A stretch of DNA of 64,000 nucleotides. Source: an uncultured Lachnospiraceae bacterium (GTDB lineage Bacteria > Bacillota > Clostridia > Lachnospirales > Lachnospiraceae). The stretch is from positions 62,001 through 126,000 of the forward strand of contig CANQVH010000002.1 of assembly GCA_947627245.1 (NCBI GenBank), written 5' to 3'. Shown here one piece after another: positions 24,476-31,723 of the stretch. Position numbers and translations under genes: made by a program. Below the pieces are notes generated by a model. That model saw only the letters and a list, made by a program, of their open reading frames with translations, was not told where the DNA came from and ran no database searches. Within the stretch, counting starts at the first letter, position 1, and every line of letters starts with the position of its first letter.

Positions 24476-24756
24476 TAAAGCACCTCCATTTCTTCCTCTA
24501 ATACAGGTGATTCCTTTTTCGGTGTTACCTCAAAACCTGCCGTTACCATAGCATGCTTTACAAGATGATCATCACGAAGAGAGACCCCTTCGCTGGTCGA
24601 ACTCAGCATTTCAGTTACATATTCTGTTCCTTTTCCAGTGTCTGCTACAGCAAACGTCATAAATACTGGAATATTATATTTACTGCACAGAAGAAGGATT
24701 TCCTTTACATACCCCTTAATCTCTGAATCATATTCTTCGCGTCTTGAATAGCTCAT
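24475..24756 (-). CDS. Small protein with a hairpin-bridged ribosome site
   Basis: 93 residues from ATG 24756 (MSYSRREEYDSE). A longer reading from 24804 would translate straight through the Shine-Dalgarno AAAGGAGG and a stem-loop, so the shorter start is preferred. The central part, EILLLCSKYNIPVFMTFAVAD, followed by LKH-type basic residues, reads like a small alpha/beta domain. The acidic end contains LEEEMEVL. No family is named with confidence. It sits between the ParR-like and lipoprotein genes and overlaps the latter by a base-level TAATG junction. Confidence 0.6.
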   Translation of the reverse strand: MSYSRREEYDSEIKGYVKEILLLCSKYNIPVFMTFAVADTGKGTEYVTEMLSSTSEGVSLRDDHLVKHAMVTAGFEVTPKKESPVLEEEMEVL

Positions 24757-24799
24757 TTCGTAACTATTGGCAGGACAACCAGTCCTGTCTTCCTCCTTT
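24757..24799 (-). promoter_or_regulatory. Hairpin-bridged ribosome binding site (93-residue gene)
   Basis: Minus strand: AAAGGAGG (24799-24792), then CAGGAC-TGGTT-GTCCTG (24787-24771, perfect 6-base stem, extendable by one G-C past a mismatch), then ATG 24756. Distance is 35 bases, effective distance about 14-18 without the stem-loop, the longest of the six cases. Confidence 0.5.
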
Positions 24800-24810
24800 C
24801 TCATATCATC

Positions 24811-25416
24811 TTACATATTCAAAAACATTTCAAGCAGATCCCGGTTCTTTTCTTCCTCAGCAGCACTGGGGACAAAATCCGTATGCGCGTCTTCCATTTG
24901 AACTGGCATAGATGCCGGCGTTTCCTTTTCCTGAATAGGATCCGTAGGCTGCACGGAGGCTGTCTGGGCCGGCTTCGCAGGCTTTTGGGCAATTTCCTTT
25001 TTCGCTGGAAAGGGAGCCTTTGATTCTCCATTGGCTGAGGTCTTATCATCGTCCGGAATATTGCTGCCCGGCATGCTTTTAAAACCAAGGGAAGATAAGA
25101 CAAACTTGGATGGATACTCAGTAAAGCTTGCCCTCAGCAATGCTTTAACGAGGGACGCATTCGCACCGTGTTTTTTAACAAAGGCGATAGCTGAAGGGTT
25201 CTTTTCTTGTGAGAGCGTGATATTTACTTTGTCTGATTGCGGAAGACCGTTCAATACATCCTGACCGATATCTGACAGAGTATAGGAGTAATGAAGGCCC
25301 TCCATATAGGAATCGATACATTTGATAACACATGCGCAGAAATTTCTTTTTTCATAACACCGCATCAGCATCAAATCTGTATCCTCTGGGAAGTACAGCC
25401 GTAATGTAAGCTGCAT
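24811..25416 (-). CDS. ParR-like DNA-binding partner of the ParM filament (putative)
   Basis: The 201-residue protein sits six bases downstream of the ParM-like gene, where plasmid partition operons encode ParR. The N-terminal 110 residues contain two strand-helix-helix units: LTLRLYFPEDTDLMLMRCYE with a helix after it, and VNITLSQEKNPSAIAFVKKH followed by NASLVKALLRAS. These fit ribbon-helix-helix-type DNA binders. The C-terminal 90 residues are a Pro/Ala/Glu-rich linker ending in a short acidic helix NRDLLEMFLNM. In ParR that position is the peptide that binds ParM ends. Assignment is by context and layout, not by family sequence. Confidence 0.6.
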   Translation of the reverse strand: MQLTLRLYFPEDTDLMLMRCYEKRNFCACVIKCIDSYMEGLHYSYTLSDIGQDVLNGLPQSDKVNITLSQEKNPSAIAFVKKHGANASLVKALLRASFTEYPSKFVLSSLGFKSMPGSNIPDDDKTSANGESKAPFPAKKEIAQKPAKPAQTASVQPTDPIQEKETPASMPVQMEDAHTDFVPSAAEEEKNRDLLEMFLNM

Positions 25417-25421
25417 TCAGG

Positions 25422-26603
25422 TTACCTCCTGTCCAAATACGATACCTTGCCTACAAGGAAATAGTAGTATCCCCTTACATTTGAGTAGATGTTTGTCAAG
25501 TTCGGATCGTTGCGGTCAGCAGAAAGGATCCGAAGGCTGTCCATATCCTTAAACTGGTCCTCAATCGCGGCTTTCCATGCATCGCCAGTCCCGCCGGTAA
25601 TGATCAGGTTGTCATGCTCCTGAAGGTAGTCGTATATGGAGAACAGCTTTTGAACAGCCTCATCACATACTTCTCTCGTGTTCTTGTCTAAAAGAGCTTC
25701 GAACTCGCTTGTGAGCTTTGTGCTCTGTATACGGCCCTGACTGCGGCGGAAGGAGGAAACATATCCTTTCTTTAGCGCCTTTTGCATGCCGGATACGGTA
25801 AGGCGCGTCCCGTATGTGTTGTTTGTATCATCCACGGTACGCCGGAACACTTCGTACATGCCAAGCGTGTCGAAGGTATTACCAGTTCCTTTTACGATTC
25901 CGGCGGAAATATCAAAAAGATCAAGCGTCTTAAACCCGGGATCGACCACAAGCGTGTTGGACTTCAGGATGTCCTCTCCGTCCGGACAGAACGAACCATT
26001 ATTCATTGTTATGGCTGAGAATAGAGCACCTTTCGGCTGGTCCATGACGAAAATATTGCTGCTTTTGATGGTGAACCGGAACCTCTGGAACGGGCTTTTG
26101 CCGATCCTAAGTTCGAATTCATAGTCACCTGCAAGTGCTTCCGTGATAAGACTGGCATCGTTAAACTCCTTGTACTTGGGCGGAAGGCCTGTCTGAACAA
26201 GGATAGGTTCCCCTTTATACTTCCGGAAATGATTCCCGGACAGTCCGATCCCGAGACCTACCTTCATAAGCGCTTTAAATGAGGGAGAGAAATAACGGTT
26301 CCTTTCGTACATTTCCGACTCATAATTCATGGCGTTTTCCGGAGACATGATATCAAAGGCTTTTTCTCCGACAATCCAAAGTCCATCCTTGTCCTTGAGC
26401 AGTATATCATGGTCGGATGCATTTACAAGGGACTCAAACGTATCTACCTGTACTGCACAGTTAGGAAAGCAGAATACCTTGTTTGGGGCGAACCCTTTTA
26501 CACCGGAAAAACCATAATCGATACCAATCGTCCATGCAGTCTGGACATTTTTGTTTACCCGGTGGTTGATTTCGGTTCTTGTAACATAATCAGATAAGTT
26601 CAT
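25422..26603 (-). CDS. parM: ParM-like actin-family ATPase for DNA segregation
   Basis: The 393-residue protein has the actin/Hsp70 nucleotide-binding motifs. Phosphate-1 is IGIDYGFSGVKGFA (about residue 27), phosphate-2 is LVVDPGFKTLDLFDI (about 215), and the adenosine motif is LIITGGTGDAW (about 345). A ParM/Alp-type fold polymerises to push replicon copies apart, working with a ParR adaptor and a centromere. ATG 26603 (MNLSDYV) is taken as the start. An in-frame ATG at 26642 overlaps the Shine-Dalgarno and would translate the leader hairpin. The first gene of a four-gene minus-strand operon read from its own element-type promoter. The centromere is probably in the 26604-26861 divergent region. 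Confidence 0.85.
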   Translation of the reverse strand: MNLSDYVTRTEINHRVNKNVQTAWTIGIDYGFSGVKGFAPNKVFCFPNCAVQVDTFESLVNASDHDILLKDKDGLWIVGEKAFDIMSPENAMNYESEMYERNRYFSPSFKALMKVGLGIGLSGNHFRKYKGEPILVQTGLPPKYKEFNDASLITEALAGDYEFELRIGKSPFQRFRFTIKSSNIFVMDQPKGALFSAITMNNGSFCPDGEDILKSNTLVVDPGFKTLDLFDISAGIVKGTGNTFDTLGMYEVFRRTVDDTNNTYGTRLTVSGMQKALKKGYVSSFRRSQGRIQSTKLTSEFEALLDKNTREVCDEAVQKLFSIYDYLQEHDNLIITGGTGDAWKAAIEDQFKDMDSLRILSADRNDPNLTNIYSNVRGYYYFLVGKVSYLDRR

Positions 26604-26639
26604 ATTTTTTCTTATCCCTGACAGGGATAAACCTCCTTT
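26604..26639 (-). promoter_or_regulatory. Hairpin-bridged ribosome binding site (parM)
   Basis: Minus strand: AAAGGAGG (26639-26632), one T, then the palindrome TTATCCCTGTCAGGGATAA (26630-26612, stem at least 7), then GAAAAAAT and ATG 26603. Real distance is 28 bases; effective distance without the stem-loop is 9. The palindrome could also be a protein operator. Confidence 0.7.
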
Positions 26640-26676
26640 CATTTTGTGGATATTGTTCCCAGTGCTTTACAAGTCA

Positions 26677-26705
26677 TAATATGTAAAATCGTTTTTTTTC
26701 TGGCT
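26677..26705 (-). promoter_or_regulatory. Element-type promoter (AGCCA-16-ACATATTA) for parM
   Basis: Minus strand AGCCA (26705-26701), 16 bases rich in A, ACATATTA (26684-26677). The predicted leader is about 67 bases and includes the bridged ribosome site. Confidence 0.65.
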
Positions 26706-26782
26706 CTTTTTTATACAGCGCACAAAATCGATCCGGTTAAGGAGCAGAATATTCTGTCTGGGGCATGGAAAAGGGTTAAATC

Positions 26783-26811
26783 TGACTAAAATTTTGATAT
26801 TTTACATATTC
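26783..26811 (+). promoter_or_regulatory. Element-type promoter (TGACT-16-ACATATTC)
   Basis: TGACT (26783-26787), 16 bases, ACATATTC (26804-26811). It reads into the 26862 lipoprotein gene and is divergent from the parM promoter 100 bases away. Confidence 0.7.
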
Positions 26812-26861
26812 AAGGCAATGACATGCTACAAAACCTATTTCTAAAAGGGGAGGACGACGGA

Positions 26862-27371
26862 ATGGCTTATCTTACTCACTTACGGCGAAGAGGTGTAATG
26901 TTTGTCTCCGCAGCATTAATATTCGCATGTGCCTTGTGCGGATGTGGAAAGATAGAACATCCGACAACAGAGGATGGATATGCTACGGATTATGCTATGT
27001 CTGCAACAGAATATACCCTGTTTTTGCAGAAGCAGATACTCGTACTCAATAATGTGCTGTTCACACGCAGCCTGATGGCGGACGATGTGGCTGAGGGCAA
27101 ATATGATGCGAAAAAGGAGCTTGAAAGCGCTGAAAAAAGCATTGAACAGGTTGAAACCTTGAAGGATGAGATCACGGCTGCGATGCCGGCCTCCGGATAT
27201 GAAACTGACCGGCAAGATGCAATTGATATCGCAGAAGATGCAAGAATCGTCCTTGATGATTATATTGAAAATCTGAAAAATGGAAATTCTTCCGGAATTA
27301 TGCAGAATGCCGAACAGATGCGCGAATGTGCTGTGGCTGTCAGCGGCAATGCGAACCAATACTATGAATAA
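26862..27371 (+). CDS. Small exported lipoprotein
   Basis: 169 residues from ATG 26862, which follows GGGAGG. A basic start MAYLTHLRRRG precedes a hydrophobic stretch and the lipobox LCGC (Cys about 29). The mature part is helical with regular hydrophobic spacing (KKELESAEKSIEQVETLKDE and IAEDARIVLDDYIENLKNG), similar in style to four-helix periplasmic-type bundles. No family is recognised. It opens the long plus-strand operon that runs to the HerA/VirB4-like ATPase, and has a strong element-type promoter. Confidence 0.7.
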   Translation: MAYLTHLRRRGVMFVSAALIFACALCGCGKIEHPTTEDGYATDYAMSATEYTLFLQKQILVLNNVLFTRSLMADDVAEGKYDAKKELESAEKSIEQVETLKDEITAAMPASGYETDRQDAIDIAEDARIVLDDYIENLKNGNSSGIMQNAEQMRECAVAVSGNANQYYE

Positions 27372-27385
27372 AGAGGTGAAAAGTT

Positions 27386-28429
27386 ATGGCAAGAGAAAAT
27401 CAGGTGTTGTTAAACGGGCAGATCAGGAGCATAAAGCGAATGAAAAAGGATGACGAAATCGTACAGATCGTGATCGGGCTGCTTGTCATGCGGCGCCCAG
27501 TCCTTAAGATGGGGAACCGGACCGGTGATATCAAGTACGACACAGTAATTATAGTGATCCGCGACAGCAACCAGATCCAGTATCTTGAGGATATGAATGC
27601 GGCAGAAGGTGACATGCTTGAAGTCTCGGGTGTTTATAGCACCTTAAACGTAATCAAGAGTTATTATTGCAAGAAATGCAGCACGAAGAATTCTTTTACT
27701 GGTACAATGGCCTATGTTCACCCGAAGTGCATCAGGCTTTCCGAAATCCATCCCAAATGCTATGAAACAGTAGTACTTTCAGAACTTGAAAGGCATTTTA
27801 CAAAAGAAGAAATCAATAGCATTCTTAATTCCCGCAAGACTACTAAAGGCGAAATCATCAAGATTAAGGATCTTGGGGCAGATGAACACGGAAATGTCAG
27901 GGTCCTCCTTACGGTGCGGGATAAAATCAAGGACTCCGATGTTATCAGATGGCTCCGCCAAATGAGTGAGATCAGCAACCGCATCTACTTGATTGGAAAT
28001 GTTTGCGCGGAACCCGTATATAACCCGATCGACAACGGAGGAAGGGTGTGTACCTACCAGATTGGTGTTAACAGGAAACTCTATATCAAGGAAGACGATC
28101 CGGACAGCAAGGCAGACTATCCATGGATCAAGTCTCTTGGAGATCAGGCTGACAAAGACGCACAGGCAATCCATAAAGGTTCCCTTCTCTGGATTGATGG
28201 GTCTATACAAGCCCGCGATGGATACGAAATTGAAAAAACGTGTGAATTCTGTGGAGAAACCTGCCACGTAAAGGGCAGCACGATGGAAGTTGTTCCTCAT
28301 TATGTAGAATACCTTGCCGGATGTGATCCTGTGTCGGAGGAGGATGAAGACGAGGATTATATCGAACTCGAAGATGGGGAGGAACAGAATGACAATTATG
28401 CAGAGGAGAATACCTCGGAGGAGAGATAG
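27386..28429 (+). CDS. Tandem OB-fold, zinc-binding ssDNA-binding-like protein
   Basis: The 347-residue protein appears to contain two SSB-like OB folds. The first has NQVLLNGQIRSIK, VQIVIGLLVMRRP and DTVIIVIRDS (residues 5-60). The second has NRIYLIGNVCAEPVY with TYQIGVNRKLY and LLWIDGSIQARDGYE (about 197-280). Each is followed by a cysteine cluster, CKKC (about 95) and CEFCGETC (about 288), typical of zinc knuckles. The last 35 residues are strongly acidic (SEEDEDEDYIELEDGEE), like an SSB partner-docking tail. A role in protecting or guiding single-stranded DNA during replication or transfer is inferred. It is followed by the 28432 gene with no gap. Confidence 0.6.
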   Translation: MARENQVLLNGQIRSIKRMKKDDEIVQIVIGLLVMRRPVLKMGNRTGDIKYDTVIIVIRDSNQIQYLEDMNAAEGDMLEVSGVYSTLNVIKSYYCKKCSTKNSFTGTMAYVHPKCIRLSEIHPKCYETVVLSELERHFTKEEINSILNSRKTTKGEIIKIKDLGADEHGNVRVLLTVRDKIKDSDVIRWLRQMSEISNRIYLIGNVCAEPVYNPIDNGGRVCTYQIGVNRKLYIKEDDPDSKADYPWIKSLGDQADKDAQAIHKGSLLWIDGSIQARDGYEIEKTCEFCGETCHVKGSTMEVVPHYVEYLAGCDPVSEEDEDEDYIELEDGEEQNDNYAEENTSEER

Positions 28430-28431
28430 TG

Positions 28432-29379
28432 ATGCCCGGAATTTTGGAAGAAAGGCTTTCTTCAAAAGGAAAAACTGAAAAAAACACATATCATTCCAGC
28501 GGTCCTAGCCCGAAAGAAAGCAGCAGGACTTCTATTTCCCAAGGAACCTCAGAAGATATTTCCAATATCAGAAGAAAAGCAGAAGACCAAGGGACAAAAA
28601 AAGTCCGAGCAGCAATGAAGAGAAATGTGGATGGATCTGAAAAAAATACATATAAAAGGGAAGACCTTGACTCTGAGGCTTTATCACAGGAAGACGCAGA
28701 ATTCATCAGCGATCTGGAATCCATCATGTCAGAGGAAGCTATTCAGGACGATCAGAAAAGAGAACGGTTATGGCGCAAAATCGGTATTATAGTCATGTCC
28801 CTGCTCTGCGTATACATGACAATGCTGATCTATGGCGCTGCAACTACGGAATACAGATACAATACGGCTGGAGAAATAGAGCCTGTCGTCTTGACTGTGG
28901 AAGATATACAGGCGAAAAATGAGTTTTCGTCCATGCTTGCTATGTACCTTCAAACGCGGGAGCTGTATGAAACCATACTTACGCTCGATTACCGAATGGC
29001 ATCCGGAGTGGAGGACAGTATGGGCATCGCACCCGAATATGAAGCTGCCCTTGACACCGTATCTACGCTTGCGGTACAGGTCGATGCTTCAAACATCAGT
29101 TCAAGGTATAACCAGATCAAAAGCATGCTGCTTACATGGATCCAGACCCATTGTGCCGCATACTGTCAGTTTATGAGTGCTGCAATCACACAAAATGACA
29201 ACAATGCAGCGGCGGAGGCAATCGCTGCGAGGCAGGTTGTGAACGATTACTTCCAGACAATAACGATGAATATTGTCACGCTTGGGGATGACATCGGACT
29301 GTTTGATCTGACGGAAATAAAGGAATGGTCCCCGGATAATTATATCCAGACAACATATGAAGGGCTGGAGGCAAACTGA
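28432..29379 (+). CDS. Bitopic membrane protein with a long external domain
   Basis: 315 residues. The first 110 are hydrophilic, Ser/Lys/Glu-rich and probably disordered in the cytoplasm. One membrane helix follows at about 120-140 (IGIIVMSLLCVYMTMLIYGA), then a 170-residue extracytoplasmic helical domain (LYETILTLDYRMASGVED, YNQIKSMLLTWIQTH). The ATG at 28432 lies directly after the previous stop, with GGAGGAG upstream. The helical external part resembles the mature part of the 26862 lipoprotein in style. Similar topology is seen in T4SS VirB8- or VirB10-like proteins, but no specific motif supports that. Confidence 0.65.
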   Translation: MPGILEERLSSKGKTEKNTYHSSGPSPKESSRTSISQGTSEDISNIRRKAEDQGTKKVRAAMKRNVDGSEKNTYKREDLDSEALSQEDAEFISDLESIMSEEAIQDDQKRERLWRKIGIIVMSLLCVYMTMLIYGAATTEYRYNTAGEIEPVVLTVEDIQAKNEFSSMLAMYLQTRELYETILTLDYRMASGVEDSMGIAPEYEAALDTVSTLAVQVDASNISSRYNQIKSMLLTWIQTHCAAYCQFMSAAITQNDNNAAAEAIAARQVVNDYFQTITMNIVTLGDDIGLFDLTEIKEWSPDNYIQTTYEGLEAN

Positions 29380-29405
29380 TTTTATTTGAGAACCGTCCGG
29401 TTATT

Positions 29406-29413
29406 ACATATTA
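29406..29413 (+). promoter_or_regulatory. ACATATTA motif
   Basis: Perfect octamer 17 bases before ATG 29430, in the only sizeable gap of this operon. The partner position carries TTTGA, two bases off the common phase. Confidence 0.5.
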
Positions 29414-29429
29414 GAAGTGAGGTGGTATT

Positions 29430-30965
29430 ATGCCAGACAATTATGCCGTGTTATACGGTAAATATCAAAGGGCGCTTGTGTCTATCAGGGAGCTGGAACA
29501 GGAACGTGCCCGTTATGAAGAGGAAGCAAGAAGAATAAAGGAGAGCCATACTGTCCTTGATAAAAGTATGCAAGAGCTTTGCGTCACGATCATAAAAAAG
29601 AAGCATGTTCCGCATCCGAAAAATGGGGACAGCAAGAATGATGACGAAAAAATGTGGCGAAACATGCCCCCGCTTGACTTAATCCGGAAAGCTCAAGAAG
29701 AGATTGATAACTATTTTCCTACGGTGGAAAAAGAGGTCAATGAGCTGTTCGAAGCAATGGAGCGGAAAACCCAAATAATCCACAAACTTGAGGATGATAT
29801 AAAAAAGCTTAAATCATCCATTGATGATGCGAACCGCGTCAAAGAAGAGGCGATCAAAAAGATCTCAGAGCAGACGGACAATGCGGATGACCGTAAAAAT
29901 ATCGTAAAACTCCTGCGTGCAGGCACTGCAACGGAACCGGTTGACATTAATATGGATTCCGGAGAAACGATTGAATTCAGCAGCGAGCCCAAGGATGCGC
30001 TTGAAGATGAAGTCGGGGAAGCAATCGAAGTGATCATTCAGGAAGGGGACATCCAAAAGCAGCTTCCAAAGAATACCAGAGTCAAGCTCAACACGGAGGC
30101 CAAAGAAGCTATCAAGAAAAAAGCAATAGAGAAATTACAGGAAAAGGCTGAATCAGCAGGAACTATTGCGGAAAAACTTACAGATGTCCAGAAGGATCTC
30201 ATCGTAGTATTTGGCGACACTGGAATATCTGAAGCTACTGCACTCTTAGAAGAAACAAAGAAGAGGTATCCGAATATCCCTACCAACGCCCGTGTAAGTA
30301 CAGCATTATACGACCTGATGAAAGCAGAGGACGATGAAAGGGTAATCAGGGCAACTATGTGCTCTGTACCGGGTCTGCCCCATTTTAAGGTTTACAAACT
30401 GACAAGCGTTGGACAGGACGTTTATACTTATCTGACCGGAAAAGACGCTGTAGAAGCGGAAATGGATAAAATCAGGAAGAACCATACCACACTCGAACAT
30501 GGATACGGAATCCGCCAGACAGCTAACATCCTGCAGAAATCCGCTTATATTGGTGAAAACGACGAGATTATTTATCTTACTAGAGCAAAGGAACATTCCG
30601 TTAAAATAGGCGAAAACATTTCATACATCCCTGATATCGTCATTAAGCAGACACGTAATGGGAAAGAGAAGCTATTCTATATTGAATACGAGACCGGTAA
30701 GTGCCCCGATGTCGCATTCTTCGAAAAGTGCAACAAGATCGCAAGTTTTTCCAAGTTTATCAATATCATTGTGCCAAGCAATGAAGCAAAAGCAGAAACG
30801 GTATCGAAAATTGAAAAGTGGAGAGATAAGGTGATGGATGGCACGTATGAGATTAAGTATCCTGTCAGGTTCAAGCTCAGTACTTATTTCGAGCTTAAAG
30901 AAGGGTGCAAAAGTACAAGCATTCCATGGCTGTGGGAAAAGACGGTTTCCCCTCCAAAAAAATAG
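29430..30965 (+). CDS. Coiled-coil protein with a possible PD-(D/E)XK-like C-terminal domain
   Basis: A 511-residue soluble protein. Residues 1-160 are coiled coil (YQRALVSIRELEQERARYE, MERKTQIIHKLEDDIKKLK). The middle is helical and Lys/Glu-rich (KEAIKKKAIEKLQEKAES). The C-terminal 150 residues look folded: TLEHGYGIRQTANILQKSA, then SYIPDIVIKQTRNGKEKLFY continuing IEYETGK, then a Lys-rich strand. A Pro-Asp followed 15-20 residues later by E-Y-E in strands is the layout of PD-(D/E)XK nuclease folds and of replication-relaxation-type proteins. This is pattern-level evidence only. It is in the operon with membrane proteins and the HerA/VirB4-like ATPase. Confidence 0.55.
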   Translation: MPDNYAVLYGKYQRALVSIRELEQERARYEEEARRIKESHTVLDKSMQELCVTIIKKKHVPHPKNGDSKNDDEKMWRNMPPLDLIRKAQEEIDNYFPTVEKEVNELFEAMERKTQIIHKLEDDIKKLKSSIDDANRVKEEAIKKISEQTDNADDRKNIVKLLRAGTATEPVDINMDSGETIEFSSEPKDALEDEVGEAIEVIIQEGDIQKQLPKNTRVKLNTEAKEAIKKKAIEKLQEKAESAGTIAEKLTDVQKDLIVVFGDTGISEATALLEETKKRYPNIPTNARVSTALYDLMKAEDDERVIRATMCSVPGLPHFKVYKLTSVGQDVYTYLTGKDAVEAEMDKIRKNHTTLEHGYGIRQTANILQKSAYIGENDEIIYLTRAKEHSVKIGENISYIPDIVIKQTRNGKEKLFYIEYETGKCPDVAFFEKCNKIASFSKFINIIVPSNEAKAETVSKIEKWRDKVMDGTYEIKYPVRFKLSTYFELKEGCKSTSIPWLWEKTVSPPKK

Positions 30966-30976
30966 GAGGTGTTTCT

Positions 30977-31162
30977 ATGAATTATCATCAGATTATAGAG
31001 TCATTTGCTGCTTTTAACGCCAATTCAGTTAACAGCCTGCTTTATACGGTAAAATCCAACCTTTGGCTTATACTGACGATTGTTGGCGCGTTTGTCATTA
31101 CAATCCTGAATATCCGTGAGGAAATCGAGGATTACGTAACTGAAGAACAGAACATCATCTAA
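30977..31162 (+). CDS. Small single-pass membrane protein
   Basis: 61 residues with one membrane helix (SNLWLILTIVGAFVITILNI) flanked by a polar N-terminal helix and an acidic C-terminus (REEIEDYVTEEQNII). ATG 30977 follows AGGAGG. It lies 11 bases after the coiled-coil gene and 14 before another membrane protein. Its size and position would suit a small subunit of an envelope complex, comparable in place to VirB2/VirB3-type proteins, but there is no sequence evidence for either. Confidence 0.65.
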   Translation: MNYHQIIESFAAFNANSVNSLLYTVKSNLWLILTIVGAFVITILNIREEIEDYVTEEQNII

Positions 31163-31176
31163 CGGGAGGCGGGACA

Positions 31177-31701
31177 ATGCAGGACAGGGAAAATTATACG
31201 TATGTTAAACGGGCGAGCAGGAAAGACCGCTCAAAACTTGCATGGGCCGCTGTGTTCCCGACAGCCGTCTTCTTTTTGTCGATCATCGGAATCAGCACGT
31301 TTAAGAACTTTGGCAAAATCCTTATGGCACCTCTTATTGGTGCCATGTGGATCGTTGGGGCTGTATGTGCATTGTACATGCCGTCACAGAGGAAAAGCAT
31401 CATTACTGAGACGCTTACCTTCATTGCATCTTACAATGCAACGCTCCTTGGGCTTAGGGAGCTGATCGCGATCACGTCAGGCGTTTCCTCACAAATGCTT
31501 ATGGCGACGTTCGGACAGCCCATGGCAACTGCATCGGCAAACACGATACCTGGATATCTCCAGACTATGCTATACATCTCTGCTGTCATGATCCCTTTTG
31601 GATATATCGGGATGCAGGGAAAACGGATACTGCAGTTCCGCAGGAATGCAAACAAGCAGAAAGTCATGGCTCAGTTGAGGAATATCCGTGATCCAAAATA
31701 A
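31177..31701 (+). CDS. Multi-pass membrane protein upstream of the HerA/VirB4-like ATPase
   Basis: 174 residues. A basic N-terminus (YVKRASRKDRSK) is followed by two close membrane helices (AWAAVFPTAVFFLSIIGI and ILMAPLIGAMWIVGAVCAL), a central Thr/Ala/Leu-rich amphipathic part, and one more helix (MLYISAVMIPFGYIGM). A basic C-terminus follows (KRILQFRRNANKQK). A pair of N-terminal helices directly before a VirB4-like ATPase gene recalls PrgI/VirB3-type proteins, yet the protein is longer and has a third helix. It could form the membrane platform of the ATPase. GGGAGG precedes the start. Confidence 0.65.
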   Translation: MQDRENYTYVKRASRKDRSKLAWAAVFPTAVFFLSIIGISTFKNFGKILMAPLIGAMWIVGAVCALYMPSQRKSIITETLTFIASYNATLLGLRELIAITSGVSSQMLMATFGQPMATASANTIPGYLQTMLYISAVMIPFGYIGMQGKRILQFRRNANKQKVMAQLRNIRDPK

Positions 31702-31723
31702 ATCAATACAGGAGGTGATATAA

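Noticed and set aside
24617-24624. ACATATTC octamer
   Set aside because: It lies inside the coding sequence of the 93-residue protein gene and is not followed by a gene start in its direction.
24813-24820. ACATATTC octamer reading plus strand
   Set aside because: It coincides with the last codons and stop of the ParR-like gene on the minus strand, with no plus-strand gene downstream.
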